From Nymphaea colorata (Eukaryota; Streptophyta; Magnoliopsida; Nymphaeales; Nymphaeaceae), in assembly GCF_008831285.2 (NCBI RefSeq), contig NC_045144.1, positions 20,661,716 to 20,725,715 on the forward strand: DNA of 64,000 nt, read 5' to 3'. Made by a program: the position numbers and the translations under genes. The notes under the pieces are model-generated. The model searched no databases and was not told the DNA's origin. It saw only the letters and a list, made by a program, of their open reading frames with translations. Positions 1 to 12,008 of this stretch are shown piece by piece (within the stretch, counting starts at the first letter, position 1; each line of letters opens with the position of its first letter).

Positions 1-779
1 AACCGCATTTAGAACCTAATTTATCTCTATGACAGGTTCTTTGACAGATATTTTTGTTCATTTTGGATCTGAAATCCGAGGATCTGATGTCTGACACCCC
101 CTTCTGGTCAGAGCGTAGATTTGAGTTTTTGTTATTTAACAGAGCTCTCGAACCCACAGTGCACAAATCATAGATTTTAGATCAAGCTTGGATATTAAAT
201 ACGAGATTACCAATCAAAGTTTGGGATTAAAAAGCATCACATGCATTACTCAACCAAGCCTCCATACATTGGCTCAAACTTGGCATAAAACATAAGAAGT
301 AAGAAATTTTGTTTCGTAATTCCTCAAAAGAGATCCAAAAAGCAGATTCATGCAACCAATTTGAAATGTATTTGAAATTTCTAGTGTCACCCATTTATTT
401 TTTTTTCCTTTTTAATTTTGTTAAGTTTCTTACTTAGAGAAACTGCACCAACTAGACCTTGTTGCTCTCCCTTTAACTTTTGTAATTTTAAAATCCTGCT
501 TACATAGTTGTAATTTTTAAATGTAATTTTGTTAAGTTACATGCTTATGATCATAAAAAATAAAATAAAATACCACGAATTGCTTATTTCCTCAAGTAGC
601 GTTTGGTAACTGGAACAACCGTCTCGGAACACGTGAACCTAGAACATTTATCTTAAGAGCAAAGTGCTCTCGCCCAACAGGATAAGATGTAATCTTGTCT
701 AGCATTTGTTTGTCCAAACACACTACATGTTCAACTTATCTTCTCATATATTCAAATCGTAGAGCAGACATGTTTAGCA

Positions 780-781
<2 letters not shown>

Positions 782-826
<45 letters not shown>
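782..826. repeat. (CT)n microsatellite
   Basis: A pure CT run. Its inverted-repeat counterpart is the shorter GA run at 19,223-19,252, so the tract length changed after the arms separated. Confidence 0.95.
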
Positions 827-832
<6 letters not shown>

Positions 833-1116
833 CTCCTCATAGAAAACAACTAAAATCCACATATAATAAAACAAAACACCAGATAAAGCATTTAAAAGTA
901 TATAAACCAATAAAAATACCCTCTTTCTTTTTCTCTCTACATACACAAATGACTCAAAATCTATTTAACAATTAACGAAGCACTTAAATAAAGACCTTAT
1001 AAATCCAGATATAATTAAGTATGACGAATGTCGCAGAAGGGAACAGGCTTGGTAAGGGTTTTTCCTGTTGTTCCCTTTTGCATGATCGTCGACACGGGAC
1101 TCAGCGTGTAAATCAC

Positions 1117-1188
1117 ATTTCAAAAAAAAAAAAAAAAAAAAAAAAGGCCCTAGAATGGCAGTCCAATCGACATAGTGGACCCATCAGA

Positions 1189-1218
<30 letters not shown>
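1117..1218. repeat. Poly(A) run and (TA)n microsatellite
   Basis: An A run of about 25 bases is followed within 50 bp by a TA run and a short AC run. The opposite arm (18,840-18,930) has the TA run but no long homopolymer. The rest of 1-4,590 holds no credible coding region, only inverted-repeat arm sequence and degenerate AT-rich repeats. Confidence 0.85.
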
Positions 1219-1227
<9 letters not shown>

Positions 1228-4200
1228 CACATTAGTTGTCAACTTTCTTGTCTATAATTATTTCATTTTCCTTTATTTTTAAAAATGTTTACTTTTCAAT
1301 GTTGAGATTGAGAGAACCTAGCGAATCAGGCTTGGCATCTTCTTCGTATTATCCTTAAATAGATTGATTTTCAACGGCCTCCTTGAACATTCTCATCAAT
1401 ATCCTCTTCATGTCCTAATTAGTAATTACACGCATCACACTGCATGAAGATTTCTTTTAATTGCTTAAGACAAATAAACATTTCATGCACCTACCAGCCC
1501 TCGCACTTCCATTGCGCCAACCCACTTAAGACCTAATGTACACATGAAATTTTATTCATTGCAACATTGCCTTGCATGCATTTTAAGATGAACCTGATAG
1601 TTGGTCTGAGGAAATGAATCTCCTTGCCAGGAATTCAGAAACATGTGATCCTTATCTAAGATGGTGCCCAAAAAGTGGATCCTTTTTTGAAATTTTTCCT
1701 TTTTTTCAAACTCTGTGAAAATGATCTCTATCCTGATCTCTTTATGCACTTCATTGCTTCCGAGCTTGGCTTCATCAGAAGCTTTCTTGACGTCTCATCA
1801 TCTTTGTAATATGGGCCAAACAAAAAAAATTATATAGCCATGTCCAATTATATAGCTGCATAGATTTTCCAACATCAAACTAAATGATCTCATTAATAAT
1901 GACAGCATGAGGAATGAATATATATATATATATAATACAACTAACATCCTCCAGTGGTCCATGATATCCTCTAATAATTGCTCTTTCTTTCAGAATTATT
2001 TCGCCACATTGAAAAAATTGAACGAGAAAAAATGACAGACTTCATTCAAACCTAAAATCTTTGTGTTTCCTTTTTCCTCTAGAGTTATAATGTTTATAAT
2101 TGAAAGCGTAGGCGGTTATTTAGAGTATGAACATGTTCGGGTGAGCGAATTTATGAGAATGCCACTAACAAGATGGAAGACAGGTCATTCTACTAAGACA
2201 AATTGGTAAATTTTGAGCTTGAACACATACCAGGACTAAGGTGAAAGCGCCCTTGCATTGCATTAGTGATTATGGTTGGTAAACTCGTAGAGCTGAGTCG
2301 AGAATTGCCTGAGTCAGCTCGGGTTGCAAACAAATCTACCCACAAGTCAGGGTTGGCCTAACTCGATTAGATTCGGCTTGACTCGGCCCTGACTCACCCT
2401 CAATTCGCCCTTACTTGTCCAATTCACCTGTAATGATTTACATTATGGTTATTTGAATACTCAACCGAATCGACGAGTCAACTCGCTGATTTAGTGACTT
2501 GGTCATTTGCTGATTCAAGTCTGACTTATGGGTTTACCGACTATAGTGATTAGGCTGGAGCCCTCACTCCTTGTGAGCTAGTGCATTGTTTCATTTCATT
2601 TACATAAATGGTGTCTTTCATCCATGTCACTCAAATCAACCATTGGCTGACAAATGGTTACCTAAAAATATGTTTAATTAGTGGAAACCACCTTTGTCAT
2701 AAAATCCTCAAGGTTATAATTTTATTGTTCTAAGGTTCTGAGTTGCTTTGAGGCTTGCATGGACCTACTAAACATTCTTCACCTCGATCTCGATCCAGTA
2801 TTGTGTTTGCTATCGCTTGCAGCCTATATGACCCTTAGATGTAAACTGCTTTGCCACCCAATAGATCGGATTCAAATTAAGTATAGTAATAACTATGTCC
2901 GTCTTCATATGTTGTTATATCTAGATTTGGATAAGAATGAAGAACGATTTATGCCATGTCTGAATCTCAATTCTCAATCCAAATCCGATCCACATCCATT
3001 TTTCAATTCACATCCAACTCTTTAAGCGAATCACAACCACATTACATACGTCAAGAGCCGACTTTTTGAACATAGGGACATCTGGTATACTACTTGAAAC
3101 TAGCTCCGATCGAATGTCCTTTTTAAATTCTAATTTTATTTCTTAATCAAACGTTGGATTTTTCCCATATTTAACTTGAAGCAGTTTGTTTGGATATTAG
3201 ATCCAAATCTAATTTATTGACATCCACATATCATCCCCCCATCTCATAAATACCTACTGTTCATCCCCCCAACGTCTTCATGCTCACCAACTGAGCCTGG
3301 TTACATGCGTCATATGGGCAGTGGCATAGCCACATTGTGGCTGGTGTGGGCAACTGCCCACCCCAGCCTCTTAATTTTATTAATTTTATTTTTAAACAAG
3401 TGCCTCTCCAACCAATTTGGCTCCACCACTGCATATTGTGTACCAGTCCCCTTAATGTAGAAAAAAATAAAAATATTGTAAATGATATTTTTATTTTTAA
3501 TAAATTATCAAAATGTTATTCTTTGCTTTACTGCACGGTGCATCCCTCACACCTAACTTTCTCTTCCCAGCAACTCAATGAGCAGTCTTGTTGAGCTCTT
3601 CTGACTATCATTTGAATGAGGTTGGCCTGGCAAATGAGACGACATATATCCAATTTAATTTAATGACAAATCCATGATGAACAATGAACTCGGGAAGACG
3701 AGTGGAAATTATAAGATTAGCCGGGAAATGTCTTTTCTGTTGACTGCCTTTTGTTTTTCAGCCTTATCTATTTCTGTCATTGTTCTAATAAAAGGCACCC
3801 GTTCGGTGAGATTGGGTGAATTTTTCTTAACCTCAAGAGTCAAGCTAAAATGCCAAAAAAATAATTTAGTGATGGAGAGGACTAGTTAAAATTAAAAGAA
3901 AAGAATTGTTGCTGACTCCCGCTATTGTTTCTAAAGTTAATATAACTCTTCTTTGACAGTTTTTCTATATCTTATTAAAAAATCACGAAAAGTATTTTTT
4001 TTTAAATATTGGAGATTAAGTATTTTCAGCACACATATTATTTCAAAAGTTTGTATTGTGTGTGTGTCCAAAATATGATATTTCTTGCGTGTATGTCTTG
4101 CATGCATCGAGTGGCGCATGTCCTCTAATGTTATTGGCAGCACATATAAACTGCGTCATTTTACATTAGTCAATTGAAAAGATAGCTTTTGAAAAGCCAC

Positions 4201-4589
4201 TTTACTTTTGGAATCCACTCACCTCTTTCTTTAAGCAAATTCAAAATTGAATCAGTAAAGTAAATGACTAAAATGTCCTTAGTTCATACTAAAAAATGAA
4301 AAGAAATTTTTTTATAAAAACAAAATTACAAATAAAAAAAATAAAAAAGACTATGGAAGATATTTTAATAAATTACTAAAATGTCACTCCCTCATTTGAC
4401 CATGGCAGGTAAAAGGGCATACTACTCAAGTTGCACTAAAATAAAATAAAATAACTATAAAATAATGAGAAAGCTGAGAATCATTTGTGAAGTTAAACAA
4501 TACATGATTAAGTTTCTCCAAGCATCTTGCTTTCCAAACATTTCTTGTATAGGGAAACGAGAAGGCGAGAATTCTCTCTAACTAAGGAA

Positions 4590-4753
4590 GTAAGAAGGAG
4601 ATCTTAAGAGAGAGAGAGAGATCTGTATACCCCTCCGTCTTTGTTGCAAAGACATGGCCTACCAATGCCGCGTAAGAAGGAGATCTTAAGAGAGAGAGAG
4701 AGATCTGTATACCCCTCCGTCTTTGTTGCAAAGACATGGCCTACCAATGCCGC
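4590..4753. repeat. 82-bp tandem duplication at the end of a TIR exon
   Basis: Two adjacent, essentially identical units lie at 4,590-4,671 and 4,672-4,753. Each contains a GA run, the TIR-exon donor region and the last TIR codons. The mirror position in the right arm (17,010-17,127) carries an independent 59-bp duplication. Confidence 0.95.
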
Positions 4754-5200
4754 TACAGTCTGACAAGGAGTCCCTCCATTGTTTCACTGTCTTCTCGCTC
4801 AGGTTCTTGTTGTTCGTGTGCTCCCGAAATGCATCCTCAAATGGTCCACTCTGATTCTTTACGGCGAAAGGTTCCACATCGAAAAACACCGGAATAGTCA
4901 ACCTTCCAGTCCTCACCCTCTGCGTGACCTCCATGAGGCACCACTGTGATTCAGCGTAGCCTCCGAGATGATGGGCACAAAAATCTTCGACTTGTCAATG
5001 TATTCAAGCAATTTATGGATGCTCTCCCCCTTTTTCAGACATTTGTAATCTATAAAGGTGTGGATTCTTCTCCGGGTTAGAGCTGCATAGAGATGGCCGG
5101 TGAAAGTTTTGCGTGTGTCTCTTCCTCGGAAACTGAGGAACACATCAAACTGAAAGATTCCCCTACTTCTTCCTGAGAAAGATGCTGCTCCTGCTTCCAG
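4713..5200 (-). pseudogene. Broken TIR-domain exon of a TIR-NB-ARC gene
   Basis: The minus strand encodes a plant TIR domain. It starts near 5,200, and the core motif DVFLSFRGRDTR is read at about 5,155-5,110. Further along come a YIDKSKIFVP block, then WCLMEV (with the glutamate that is catalytic in NADase TIRs), PVFFDVEP and WRDSL. The domain is split between two frames. One lost base near 4,960, seen by comparison with the right-arm copy, shifts the frame, and a second shift near 4,755 is needed to reach ALVGHVFATKTEG. The exon would end at 4,713 before GTATAC, the donor position used by the neighbouring TIR exon. No NB-ARC exon follows. It is a duplicated first exon of a resistance-like gene and is not translatable as it stands. 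Confidence 0.85.
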
Positions 5201-5249
5201 CTATCCACAAATATCACATGCAATCAGATAATTGGCTTTTCTTTCAACT

Positions 5250-5255
<6 letters not shown>

Positions 5256-5341
<86 letters not shown>
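5256..5341. repeat. Long (TA)n microsatellite
   Basis: About 43 uninterrupted TA units. The tract sits between the end of the NB-ARC exon and the second TIR relic, where the LRR exons of a full TNL gene would be expected. It may mark the deletion breakpoint. Apparent proteins across it are only Tyr-Ile repeats. Confidence 0.97.
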
Positions 5342-5342
<1 letters not shown>

Positions 5343-5402
5343 CAGCAGAAGAAAAGGAAATCATGGAACCAATTTCAAAAAGACGACACTTGTGTAACAT
5401 AC

Positions 5403-6483
5403 CATGGAGTCCCCATTCCATAGTCTGCTACGTCTGTATGGATATAAGCAGTCATCTCTTTCGACAATCGCTCTGCCCATCTCCCGTATTTCATCATGCA
5501 TTTCAAACTGTCCATCACTGGTAATCTTGATTAAGGATCTGCGCTGCAGGGTTTGAATAGACAAATGAGGGAAAAGATGGCCATCGTCCCACGTATAAAA
5601 TGGTGCTGCTTTATCTATTTTATAAATCAAACGAGCGATATCTAGAAATATTTGCTGTTCTTTCTTTTCTAACCCATTATAGCTTATTCTTAGTCTTTCA
5701 TGGATCATTTTGTGTTGATTTTCCTGTAATTCTCTCAACAGCTTTCTCCATCCTTTTGCGCAATGTACGCCAGAAAATAGTGAACCGAATACTTCAAGGA
5801 TCAACGGTATGCCGTTGGTGGTTTGCACAACTCCTTTAGATAATTCCTTCAGCTTTGCTGTTGGCTCATCCTTGCCAAAAGCATGGCAACAGAACAGTTC
5901 AAGAGACTGTGTCTCGCTCAAACGTTTAACCGGGTAAACACATTGCCTTTCCACACTGGCTTTGCTCAGGACTTGCTGGTATCTGGAGGTGACAATGATT
6001 TTGCTTTTTGGGCTGAGCCATTCTTGTCTGCAGGCGAATGCGTCGAGTTGCTTTTCATCATCAAGAGCAAGAAGGATAACCTTTCCGTCCATGAGTTCCT
6101 TGATCCTCTTGCACCCAGCACTCGGGTCAAGTATCTGAGGCTCACGCGATCGTGAAAGTTGCCGAATGAGTTGGTTTTGCAAGGAGATGAGTCCATTACG
6201 TTGAGCACAAACCTCCCTTATATTTGAGATGAAGCTGCAAAATTCGAAGTTTGGTGAAATCTTGTTGAAAATGGCTTTGGCAAGCGTCGTCTTCCCGATG
6301 CCTCCACTGCCGTGGATGCCTACCATTCTCGCACCGTTCTCTTCCTCCACATCTATTAACTCCATCAATTCTTTGATACGGTTGTTGATTCCAATAAACT
6401 GGTATTTGCCAACATCCAAGTCATTCTCGCGTAGCACTCCAAAAATCCTTCTCGCAATCATTTCAATGAGCTCCGCCTCATGC
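5403..6483 (-). pseudogene. NB-ARC exon of a truncated TIR-NB-ARC gene (no LRR)
   Basis: This is the second exon of the gene that begins at 8,001. An acceptor (TTACCAG) precedes base 6,483. Joined to the TIR exon, it reads ATETQ-G-HEAELIEMI, the usual TIR/NB-ARC junction. NB-ARC motifs are in order: P-loop GSGGIGKTTLA, Walker B-like ILLALDDEKQLD, RNBS-B IIVTSR, a weakened GLPL motif (GIPLIL), and MHD (EMHDEIREMG). The arrangement ends RSRLWNGDSM at a GTATGT donor (5,402). The exon itself has no stop or shift over about 360 codons. Downstream there is only a TA tract and another TIR relic, so LRR exons are missing. Plant TN proteins lacking LRRs exist, but the first exon is broken here. This would be a nucleotide-dependent immune switch if expressed. 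Confidence 0.85.
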
Positions 6484-7061
6484 CTGGTAAATTAAGACCG
6501 CGTCAGTAAATTCTGGAAGACAGGCTAAAACTTGACAAGGTTTCAGGGCAGCAGAAAATCTCTTTCTCCGGAACCATCTTTTTACTTTTAATTTGGATTC
6601 TCTTTGGGCGATAATTCGAACGCACGGTACCTATAATTTTGAAATAGCTTCATTTTCAGGGCTACCTTCTGTACATAAGGTCACATAGACAAAAAAAAAA
6701 AAAACAAAAGTTTGCTCTTGTTAAAATATAAATAGCCTCAGCTTTTCTTAACTTCAAAAGTGCAGGTGGATTTTCTTTAACTTCAAAAGCAAGAAAATAT
6801 AAATAGCCTCAGCTTTTCAACCGATACTTTTTTTGAAATAATATGATCGTTCAAAGTTTTACAACCGACATATAAGCGCTCAAGGTTTCTTCTGCCTGTA
6901 GATTAAAAAACATGAAATTAGAAGGATAATTTATTAAATTAAATTCTTTAAAAACAATAAAAAATTGGAAAAGGAAGGACCGTTACAAGACAACGAACGG
7001 ACTTCCTTTTTATTGACACGCGGTATTTTGGTCATATATTTAACTTTCTTGGCACCAGACA

Positions 7062-7102
<41 letters not shown>

Positions 7103-7177
7103 TTCATAGTGGCTTCATTTAATGCATATGAGAGAAGAAACATCCAACACAAGAGATGGTATGAGAGACAAATGTAC

Positions 7178-8001
7178 CCCTGGGTCTCTGTTGCAAGAGA
7201 ATAACCTAAAAAGTCTGATGCTCGCCGCAATGCGTCCCTCCATTCACTTACAGTCTCCTCGCTCAACCTCTTATCGTTCACGTGACGCTGAAATGCATCT
7301 TCGTATTGTCCCCTTTGATTCCTAACGTCGGCAGGCTCGACGTCGAAGTACACTGGAAGGATCAACCTTTTCGTCTCCACCGCCTTGGCAACCTCCTTCT
7401 GGCACCACCACAATTGAGCATAGCGTCTTGAGAAGATGGGCACAAAAATCTTCGATTTCACAATGTATCCAAGCATGTCCTCGATCTGATCTCCCTTTTG
7501 AAGCCTTTCGTCCATGAAGGTGCGAATCCCTCCTACTTCCAGTGCTGCGCAGAGATGGCCGGCGAAAGTGTTCCCCGTGTCTTCCACAATGAAACTGAGG
7601 AACACATCAATTTGGTAGACCCTCCCGCTTCTTCCCGATGATGCTTCCCTTTCGTTTGAATGCCATGATGATTGTCCTTGAAATGCTCCACTTTCAAATG
7701 ATGCTGGTGCCGGACATGGCGACTGCTCCACGTCTTCAATATTCCAGGCCTCTTCTTCATTGGACCCCGACTGGAATACCCCCCTAGTAAGTATAGACAA
7801 CGATGATGCTGGTGTCTGACAAGGCGATTGCTCCGTGCCTTCATATCGGCCATCTCTTTCCTCAGACCCTCTGATTCGCCAGCTAGAATCCCTTCACTGC
7901 AGAATCTCCTTTCTGAGAACCAGAGCTATAATGATGACGCTGAGAACCACAAGAAACCCCAAAAAAATGAGGAGCACCGCCAGGGGAAACGCGGCCATCA
8001 T
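7178..8001 (-). pseudogene. Signal-anchor plus TIR exon, interrupted by an in-frame stop
   Basis: Two adjacent ATGs (8,001 and 7,998) open a frame with a strongly hydrophobic segment of about 25 residues (FPLAVLLIFLGFLVVLSVII), an N-terminal membrane anchor. The frame then meets TGA at 7,894-7,896. Without shifting, it runs on through a Ser/Pro/Gln-rich linker into a TIR domain: IDVFLSFIVEDT, YIVKSKIFVPIF, WWCQKEV (catalytic-type Glu kept), LPVYFDVEPADVR and EWRDALRRASDFLGY. The exon ends at 7,178 before GTACAT. The linker contains a repeated EQSPC-x-x-PAS unit. An anchor ahead of a TIR domain is known in flax L6-type TNLs. After the TGA there is no Met before the TIR core, so the gene looks dead unless the stop is spliced out or miscalled. 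The usual RGEDTR is changed to IVEDTG. Confidence 0.8.
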
Positions 8002-8236
8002 CTCCTTGAATTGATGCCACGAGTAACACCAATTGGACAGCTCCAGAAGAAGGTTGTGAACTCTTAACAGCCGCTGAAAAAAGTTGTCAATGGATACTAG
8101 GGTCAAGAAGCATATAATGAACCATGCCTGGTGGTGCTATTCATATATCATGGGGCCTTTCCCCAACATTTTATATAGAACAAGAATCTGCCATGTTGTG
8201 CTCCGTCGTGCATGAGAGTCGGGGGCAGTAGGAGGT

Positions 8237-8455
8237 TGAGGTGGGCATGGGCCGGGCCGGCTTTTAAAAATAAAAAATAATTTTTAATTATAAAATATTT
8301 TTAATATAAAATATATTTGTTAATAATAAATATATATTATTAAAACGATAAAATTTTAAAAAAAATATTTTTTAAATACTAAACCGGACCGGGCTGACGC
8401 CCACTGTTGAAAGCACCGGCCCAGCGGCAGCCCAGCCCGACGCCCACTGTTGAAA
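8237..8455. mobile_element. GC-ended, AT-cored short element
   Basis: GC-rich ends containing GGGCCGGGCCGG and CGGACCGGGCTG flank a nearly pure A/T core of about 110 bp. The same architecture recurs at 9,533-9,800, 12,395-12,560, 37,440-37,774, 38,877-39,207 and 41,355-41,685. Ends are approximate here. The class was not recognised. Confidence 0.55.
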
Positions 8456-9266
8456 GCGCTTTCATAAAAAATTAGCTTGTATTTGTAAATAAATAACATA
8501 AATTAATAATAACAAATTCCTAAAAAGCATCACATGCCTTAGTCGATACATTGCCCCAAAGTTGGCATAGAACATAAGTAAGAAATTTGTTTAATAATTC
8601 CTAAAAAGAGATCCATTCATGCAACCAATTTGAAATGCATTTGGAAATTCTACTTTGTTAACATCGTGCTTACATAGTTGAAATGTGTTTGAAAAGGAGA
8701 CTTTGTACCAGCTGTAAAAATCACCCATTTAACTCTTTTTTTTTCAATTGTAAGTTTCCCACTTGGAGAAACCGCACTCAGTTTCGATAGAATTTGTGAC
8801 TCACCTGCATCTAAATGATCTCATTAATAATGAAAGCATGAGAAATGAATATATATATGGGATTCCATACATATATAGGTTGGACCTTGAAGGTAGTGGA
8901 TCGATGGCAGTTGGACTGGCAACCAATTTCTCATAAATCCTGAAAATTTAAAAACACAGCCAGACACTTTGTTGATATGACAAAAAAAACATCAAATTTC
9001 TTCCATTTAACAACTCAAGATCATTCCATAACTGTAAGTGGTCACTTCGTTTGTTTGATGTTATAAATTCTCATAAGATGTAATCATGAAAATTTGGGAA
9101 GTTACCCTGGTAAAGGAATTAGCTTGCATGATCAGCTTGAACTATGGAACCATTGAAGAGACACCTAACCAAAATGATTAAATGACAACCAACTCAGACT
9201 CTTCAAAATTATGGTCTAAATTTATGGTAGCCACAGAAGCAGCATTTGCTTCAAAAGTAACGTAGG

Positions 9267-9458
9267 CAGGGGCGGAGGGAGGGGGGACGCCACTTAGGCC
9301 ATGGCCCCACCCGATCAATGAAAAAAAAATTATATTGAAAAAAAATATTCTTTTTCATACCGCTATGTATTTTTTGTATTTAAAATCAGTTGGCTCTACT
9401 CGGATTCAAAGCTTGGACTGTCGGCCCTCCCTTGATGAAAATTTTGGCCTTGCCCTTC
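9267..9458. mobile_element. hAT-type MITE (left-arm copy)
   Basis: It starts CAGGGGCGGA and ends in a diverged inverted terminus. Flanking 8-mers AACGTAGG and AATGTAAG are a worn 8-bp target duplication. It is the inverted-repeat partner of 12,633-12,824, so the insertion came before the arm duplication. Confidence 0.75.
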
Positions 9459-9532
9459 AATGTAAGAACAAAGTTATTTTTTATTCTATAATCTGTTTTG
9501 GATTCTGTAATGCAGTTTAGGTATTCGGATTA

Positions 9533-9800
9533 AGCCAGGGCATCGGGCTGGGCCGCCGCGGGGCTCGGGTCAGCCCACCCGAGCCTGTTTAGCAGGTTTA
9601 GATTAATTTTTTTTAAAATTTTTTGTTTTATTATTATTAAATATATTTTATATTCAAAAAAATATTTTATAATTAAAAAAATATTTTTTAATTTTAAACG
9701 GGTCAGCCAAGCACGGGCTGAGACCCGAGCTATCGGGCCGGGCTCACAGGCCCGACGGGCCGGATCAGGCCGGCCCAACCCGGCCCGATGCCCACCCTTG
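9533..9800. mobile_element. GC-ended, AT-cored short element (left-arm copy)
   Basis: GGGCTGGGCC-type ends surround an A/T core. The partner lies in the right arm at 12,395-12,560, which lacks part of one GC-rich end. Confidence 0.55.
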
Positions 9801-10857
9801 ACACTTGACCTCTCTCTATCTCTCTCGCTCAGAAGTTGGAAACCAACTCTGTGTTTGGCAACGTATGACCTTCAAGGGGAAGTCCAAAGCAACCTATTTC
9901 CCTGAAATCAGACTCTTCAATTCCTTCGCATGATCGCTGTTCACTTAGCCAAGCCTCATTAGACCACTTGAGCATCGCCCTTCGTATAAAGAGATTGAAG
10001 AACATAGTGGTAGACCTTCCTGTTACAATTTCTCTGAGAACCATCCATGCCAGAAACAGAAATGCAAAGTTAGAATCAACATTGAACTTCAACTTCAGAA
10101 GTCTTTTTAAGAGGAAATTAATGTAATTAATTCTTATGCAGCCTCTGCAGCCATAAACACGTCTAATTCTATAATAAGAAAAACAGTTTCTAAAATTTTA
10201 TAAGTTTGTCTTCAAGAGCCTAGTCCGTAAAACCCTGTGGCTACTACCCTCGTATCAACTCTTATGAAAGATAATACATCAGTAGTTTTTCATATAAGTT
10301 AGTTGCTCAAATTATTTTTACTTGATTATTTTCTATATTTTTAAAGATATTATATATTTCAAAATTTTAATATCGACACATTGTGCATCGTCTTCCTTCA
10401 TAGGCTAAACGCATCTCTTCACTTCAATGCACTTCACAACACTGCTTTCAACCAAAAGATTGTAAAATTTTGTTGGAACATAGAAATTAAGGATTAATTT
10501 CAAATCTTAAATGTAAAACCCAAACTTTTAAGATCTTATATCACTGTAGATCTCACAGTTGAGATAATTAAACACATTTAAACTGCCATGTGTGGTTCCC
10601 AGCTACCCTTGAGTCTTGATGACGAAAACTAGAAAAGGGTTATATACGCTGAGTCAATTCCATTTGAAGATAATTTTCAGGAGACCATTGAGTTGCTTGG
10701 CAGGGAAGGATTTCCTCACGGAGGAAGAAGATATACATAACTTCAAAGGGGTATAGTAGTTGGAAATTTAACTAGTCATACCTGAATTATAAATTTCTTT
10801 GAACTTAAACAAAGATAAAAAAACAAGTTTCCAAAAAATGTAATAGGAAACTTGTTG

Positions 10858-11142
10858 GCACATCCACTCATGGTGTTAAATGAGGCTTTCCTAAAAAATG
10901 CACTCAGTTCATTTTGGCAGCAATTTAACACCATGAGTGGATGTGCTTTCCTGGTTGCTACACTATAAGGGAAGGTCGACAAGATAGGGAAGGTCGACAA
11001 GATAGTGGATGTCCTTTCCTGGTCCCTGAATGGATGTGTTTTCCTGGTTCCTACACTATATGGGAAGGTCGACATCCTTTCCTGGTTCCTACACTATAAG
11101 GGAAGGTCGACAAGATAGGGAAATCCACTCATGGTGTTAAAT
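10858..11142. repeat. Shuffled short-repeat cluster at the palindrome centre
   Basis: A perfect 24-bp inverted pair lies at 10,858-10,881 and 10,921-10,944. A third, direct copy of most of that motif is at 11,120-11,142. Between them, a unit of about 34 bp (TTTCCTGGTT, CTACACTATA, GGGAAGGTCGACA) occurs three times, at about 10,949, 11,040 and 11,072, with a partial GGTCGACAAGATAG duplication. Confidence 0.9.
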
Positions 11143-11922
11143 TGTGACACCATTGTTCCCTGTCTATCGTTCACTTGATCTCTCTACGTTCATGCATTAT
11201 CGATTGGTAGTCTGATATAGACCAAGTAAATATAAGTATTATAGAGATTAATTATCAGACATTTGATCATCAGGGTTGATGGTTCACAGTTGGTTACGGA
11301 ACATGCAAGCAATGAGCTGCAACGAAATTTTCAGTAACGCATCTCTTTCCCCATGTTGAAGGTCCATCATTTATTGGCCCTATGCTTATGCTTTTGTAGC
11401 GCTTGACATTACAAGAAGTACACGAGTGTTATTAGTGCCGGAAAACAGATATTGTTTTGCACAATTAGCGGCATCGATGTTTATTTTAACGACAGTTTTT
11501 TTTTAAAAAAAATTTACTTGGGGAAAAACGCCAGAGTCAAAATGCTTCTCGCTCGCACGCCCATTGCATAAAACTCTCAAGATCATTCCCTGACTCATTC
11601 TTACTTTGCACAAGTTAAGGATGTAGAACCAGCGAGCCGCGTTCAAGTTCCGGTAGCTCCAGCTCGACTCAATTTATATATAACTCGGCTTGAGTTCGAA
11701 TTAACCGAGTCCAACCCTGAACTCGACTTGTTTAAGCTTGTGTAATTTAGTATATATTTTATGCTTAAAATTTTCACATTTTTTAAAGTCATATTAAGGT
11801 TTTGAAATTACAAAAAGTAAGTATTAGTGTCGAGTCTAATTGAGTTTAATCGCGTTGAGTTCATCCAACTCGAACTCGACTCGTACAAACTCAGAGTTAT
11901 CAATGAAGCTTGAACTCTACTC

Positions 11923-12008
11923 GTTCAACTTATGATTTGAGCTAGAGTTGAGTTTGACTGAGTGAGTTCAACTTATGATTTGAGCTAGAGTTGAGTTTGA
12001 CTGAGTGA
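11923..12008. repeat. 43-bp tandem duplication
   Basis: Two identical adjacent units, 11,923-11,965 and 11,966-12,008, lie inside a degenerate GAGTT/CGAGCT-rich stretch. Confidence 0.92.

Larger units (their letters stand above)
148..9790. repeat. Left arm of a large degenerate inverted repeat
   Basis: Most of this arm is found again, reverse-complemented, in 12,380-19,922. Clear anchors are 148-300 with 19,740-19,922, 560-960 with 19,130-19,460, 1,550-1,860 with 18,225-18,560, 2,540-2,720 with 17,990-18,130, 3,410-3,960 with 17,420-17,970, 4,200-4,740 with 17,010-17,230, and 8,490-9,790 with 12,380-13,627. The segment 5,010-8,490, which holds the TIR-NB-ARC relic, has no partner. Segments near 1,930-2,450 and 2,730-3,400 are also unpaired. 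Extents were judged by eye. Confidence 0.85.

Noticed and set aside
5182-5423. Overlapping open frames on both strands through the TA tract
   Set aside because: They are Tyr-Ile repeats from a microsatellite. The flanking residues belong to the NB-ARC exon on the minus strand.
5600-6495. Plus-strand open frames opposite the NB-ARC exon
   Set aside because: Antisense shadows of a motif-complete NB-ARC frame.
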